13,782 bases of DNA, from the NCBI GenBank assembly GCA_027017505.1, contig JALUQR010000075.1:1-13782 (forward strand). The letters run 5' to 3'. Position 1 is the stretch's first letter, and each line of letters opens with the position of its first letter. The translations under genes were made by a program, and so were the position numbers. Positions 13,565 to 13,782 of this stretch are shown here, piece after piece. Origin of the DNA: a bacterium (GTDB lineage Bacteria; Desulfobacterota; GWC2-55-46; DRQE01). A model generated the notes under the pieces. The model had not been told where the DNA came from, did not search any database, and was given only the letters and a program-made list of their open reading frames with translations.

Positions 13565-13782
13565 TCATTCCCGGATACCCCGATTGTGATAAAATTGTGA
13601 TAAAATTTGTTCCACCCTCACCTCGAACTCCTCTATACCTTTCCTCAGGCTTTCCACGGAGTGATGAGCATACCTCTGGGTGGTGAAAGGGGTTCTGTGC
13701 CCCATGAGCCTCTGTATGGTATAGGGGTCGACCCCGCTCTGGGCAAGTCTCGTGGCAAAGGTGTGCCTCAGGTCGTGAAACC
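13565..13782 (-). CDS. Tyrosine recombinase / phage-type integrase, C-terminal part
   Basis: Reading the minus strand from the window edge gives 71 residues of the catalytic domain of a tyrosine recombinase; the gene continues to the right. FHDLRHTFATRL carries the second catalytic pair (His-x-x-Arg), LMGHRTPFTTQRYAH carries the conserved LMGH histidine and the tyrosine nucleophile (TQRYAH). The first catalytic Arg and the DNA-binding N-terminal domain are outside. After the tyrosine comes a tail of about 34 residues ending HNRGIRE, with TGA at 13565-13567. These enzymes integrate and excise phages, islands and conjugative elements. The gene points toward the tRNA-Leu fragment, its stop being 39 bp from the CCA, which is the usual close pairing of an integrase and its attachment site. 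It is convergent with the rest of the window, unlike all other genes here, which suggests acquired DNA. Confidence 0.92.
   Translation of the reverse strand, partial: FHDLRHTFATRLAQSGVDPYTIQRLMGHRTPFTTQRYAHHSVESLRKGIEEFEVRVEQILSQFYHNRGIRE
13583..13604. repeat. Two tandem 11-bp direct repeats in integrase tail
   Basis: ATTGTGATAAA occurs twice back to back (13583-13593 and 13594-13604), followed by a partial third start, ATTTGT. The unit length is not a multiple of three, so it is not an amino-acid repeat; the two copies are read in different frames. Such short direct repeats 60-80 bp from an attachment core resemble arm-type integrase or excisionase sites. Function is inferred. Confidence 0.6.

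Noticed and set aside
13498..13686. 62-codon open frame on the plus strand after the tRNA fragment
   Set aside because: It begins inside the tRNA T arm and runs antisense through the integrase tail; no binding site and no recognisable protein.
1..13782. CRISPR arrays, insertion sequences, riboswitches
   Set aside because: No regularly spaced repeats, transposase-like frames or long structured leaders were seen.

Overview
The window is a compact bacterial chromosomal segment. Nearly every gene is on the + strand, with gaps of a few bases or short overlaps, so most of it probably belongs to one or a few long transcripts. Codon use is rich in ATA (Ile) and AGG/AGA (Arg). Housekeeping proteins are of bacterial type (RuvABC, YebC, PurL, PurF, DksA-like), but the S-adenosylmethionine synthetase is the archaeal type. 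That mix suggests a deep-branching, perhaps thermophilic or anaerobic bacterium. A Nitrospirota- or Thermodesulfobacteria-like lineage is a guess from style, not something the sequence proves.

Layout: (1) bases 1-152 are the tail of an NtrC-type regulator (Fis-type helix-turn-helix), followed by an AT-rich gap of about 100 bp. (2) 254-3699 is a recombination and RNA block: yebC, ruvC, ruvA, ruvB, queH. (3) 3708-6757 holds the archaeal-type SAM synthetase, a DksA/TraR zinc-finger protein, a PflX-like radical SAM protein and a Nudix hydrolase. (4) 6774-10381 holds purL (short form, which needs PurS/PurQ from elsewhere) and purF (propeptide plus [4Fe-4S] type). (5) 10389-13144 holds an unrecognised lipoprotein and a CHASE2-adenylate cyclase. 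(6) From 13141 a THEP1-type NTPase gene begins but breaks off about two thirds of the way through.

The notable part is the right end. The THEP1 reading frame runs at about base 13474 into a clean 3' half of a tRNA-Leu (probably UAA anticodon): anticodon stem 3' strand, variable arm, T arm, acceptor 3' strand and CCA. Its 5' half is absent. Thirty-nine bases after the CCA comes the stop codon of a tyrosine-recombinase integrase on the minus strand, cut by the window edge. This looks like the left border of an integrated element whose attachment core is the tRNA-Leu 3' half, but which sits in the THEP1 gene rather than in a tRNA gene. Two tandem 11-bp repeats in the integrase tail may be recombination-protein binding sites. 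No stretch over 300 bp lacks a gene. No CRISPR, rRNA, complete tRNA or insertion sequence was seen.
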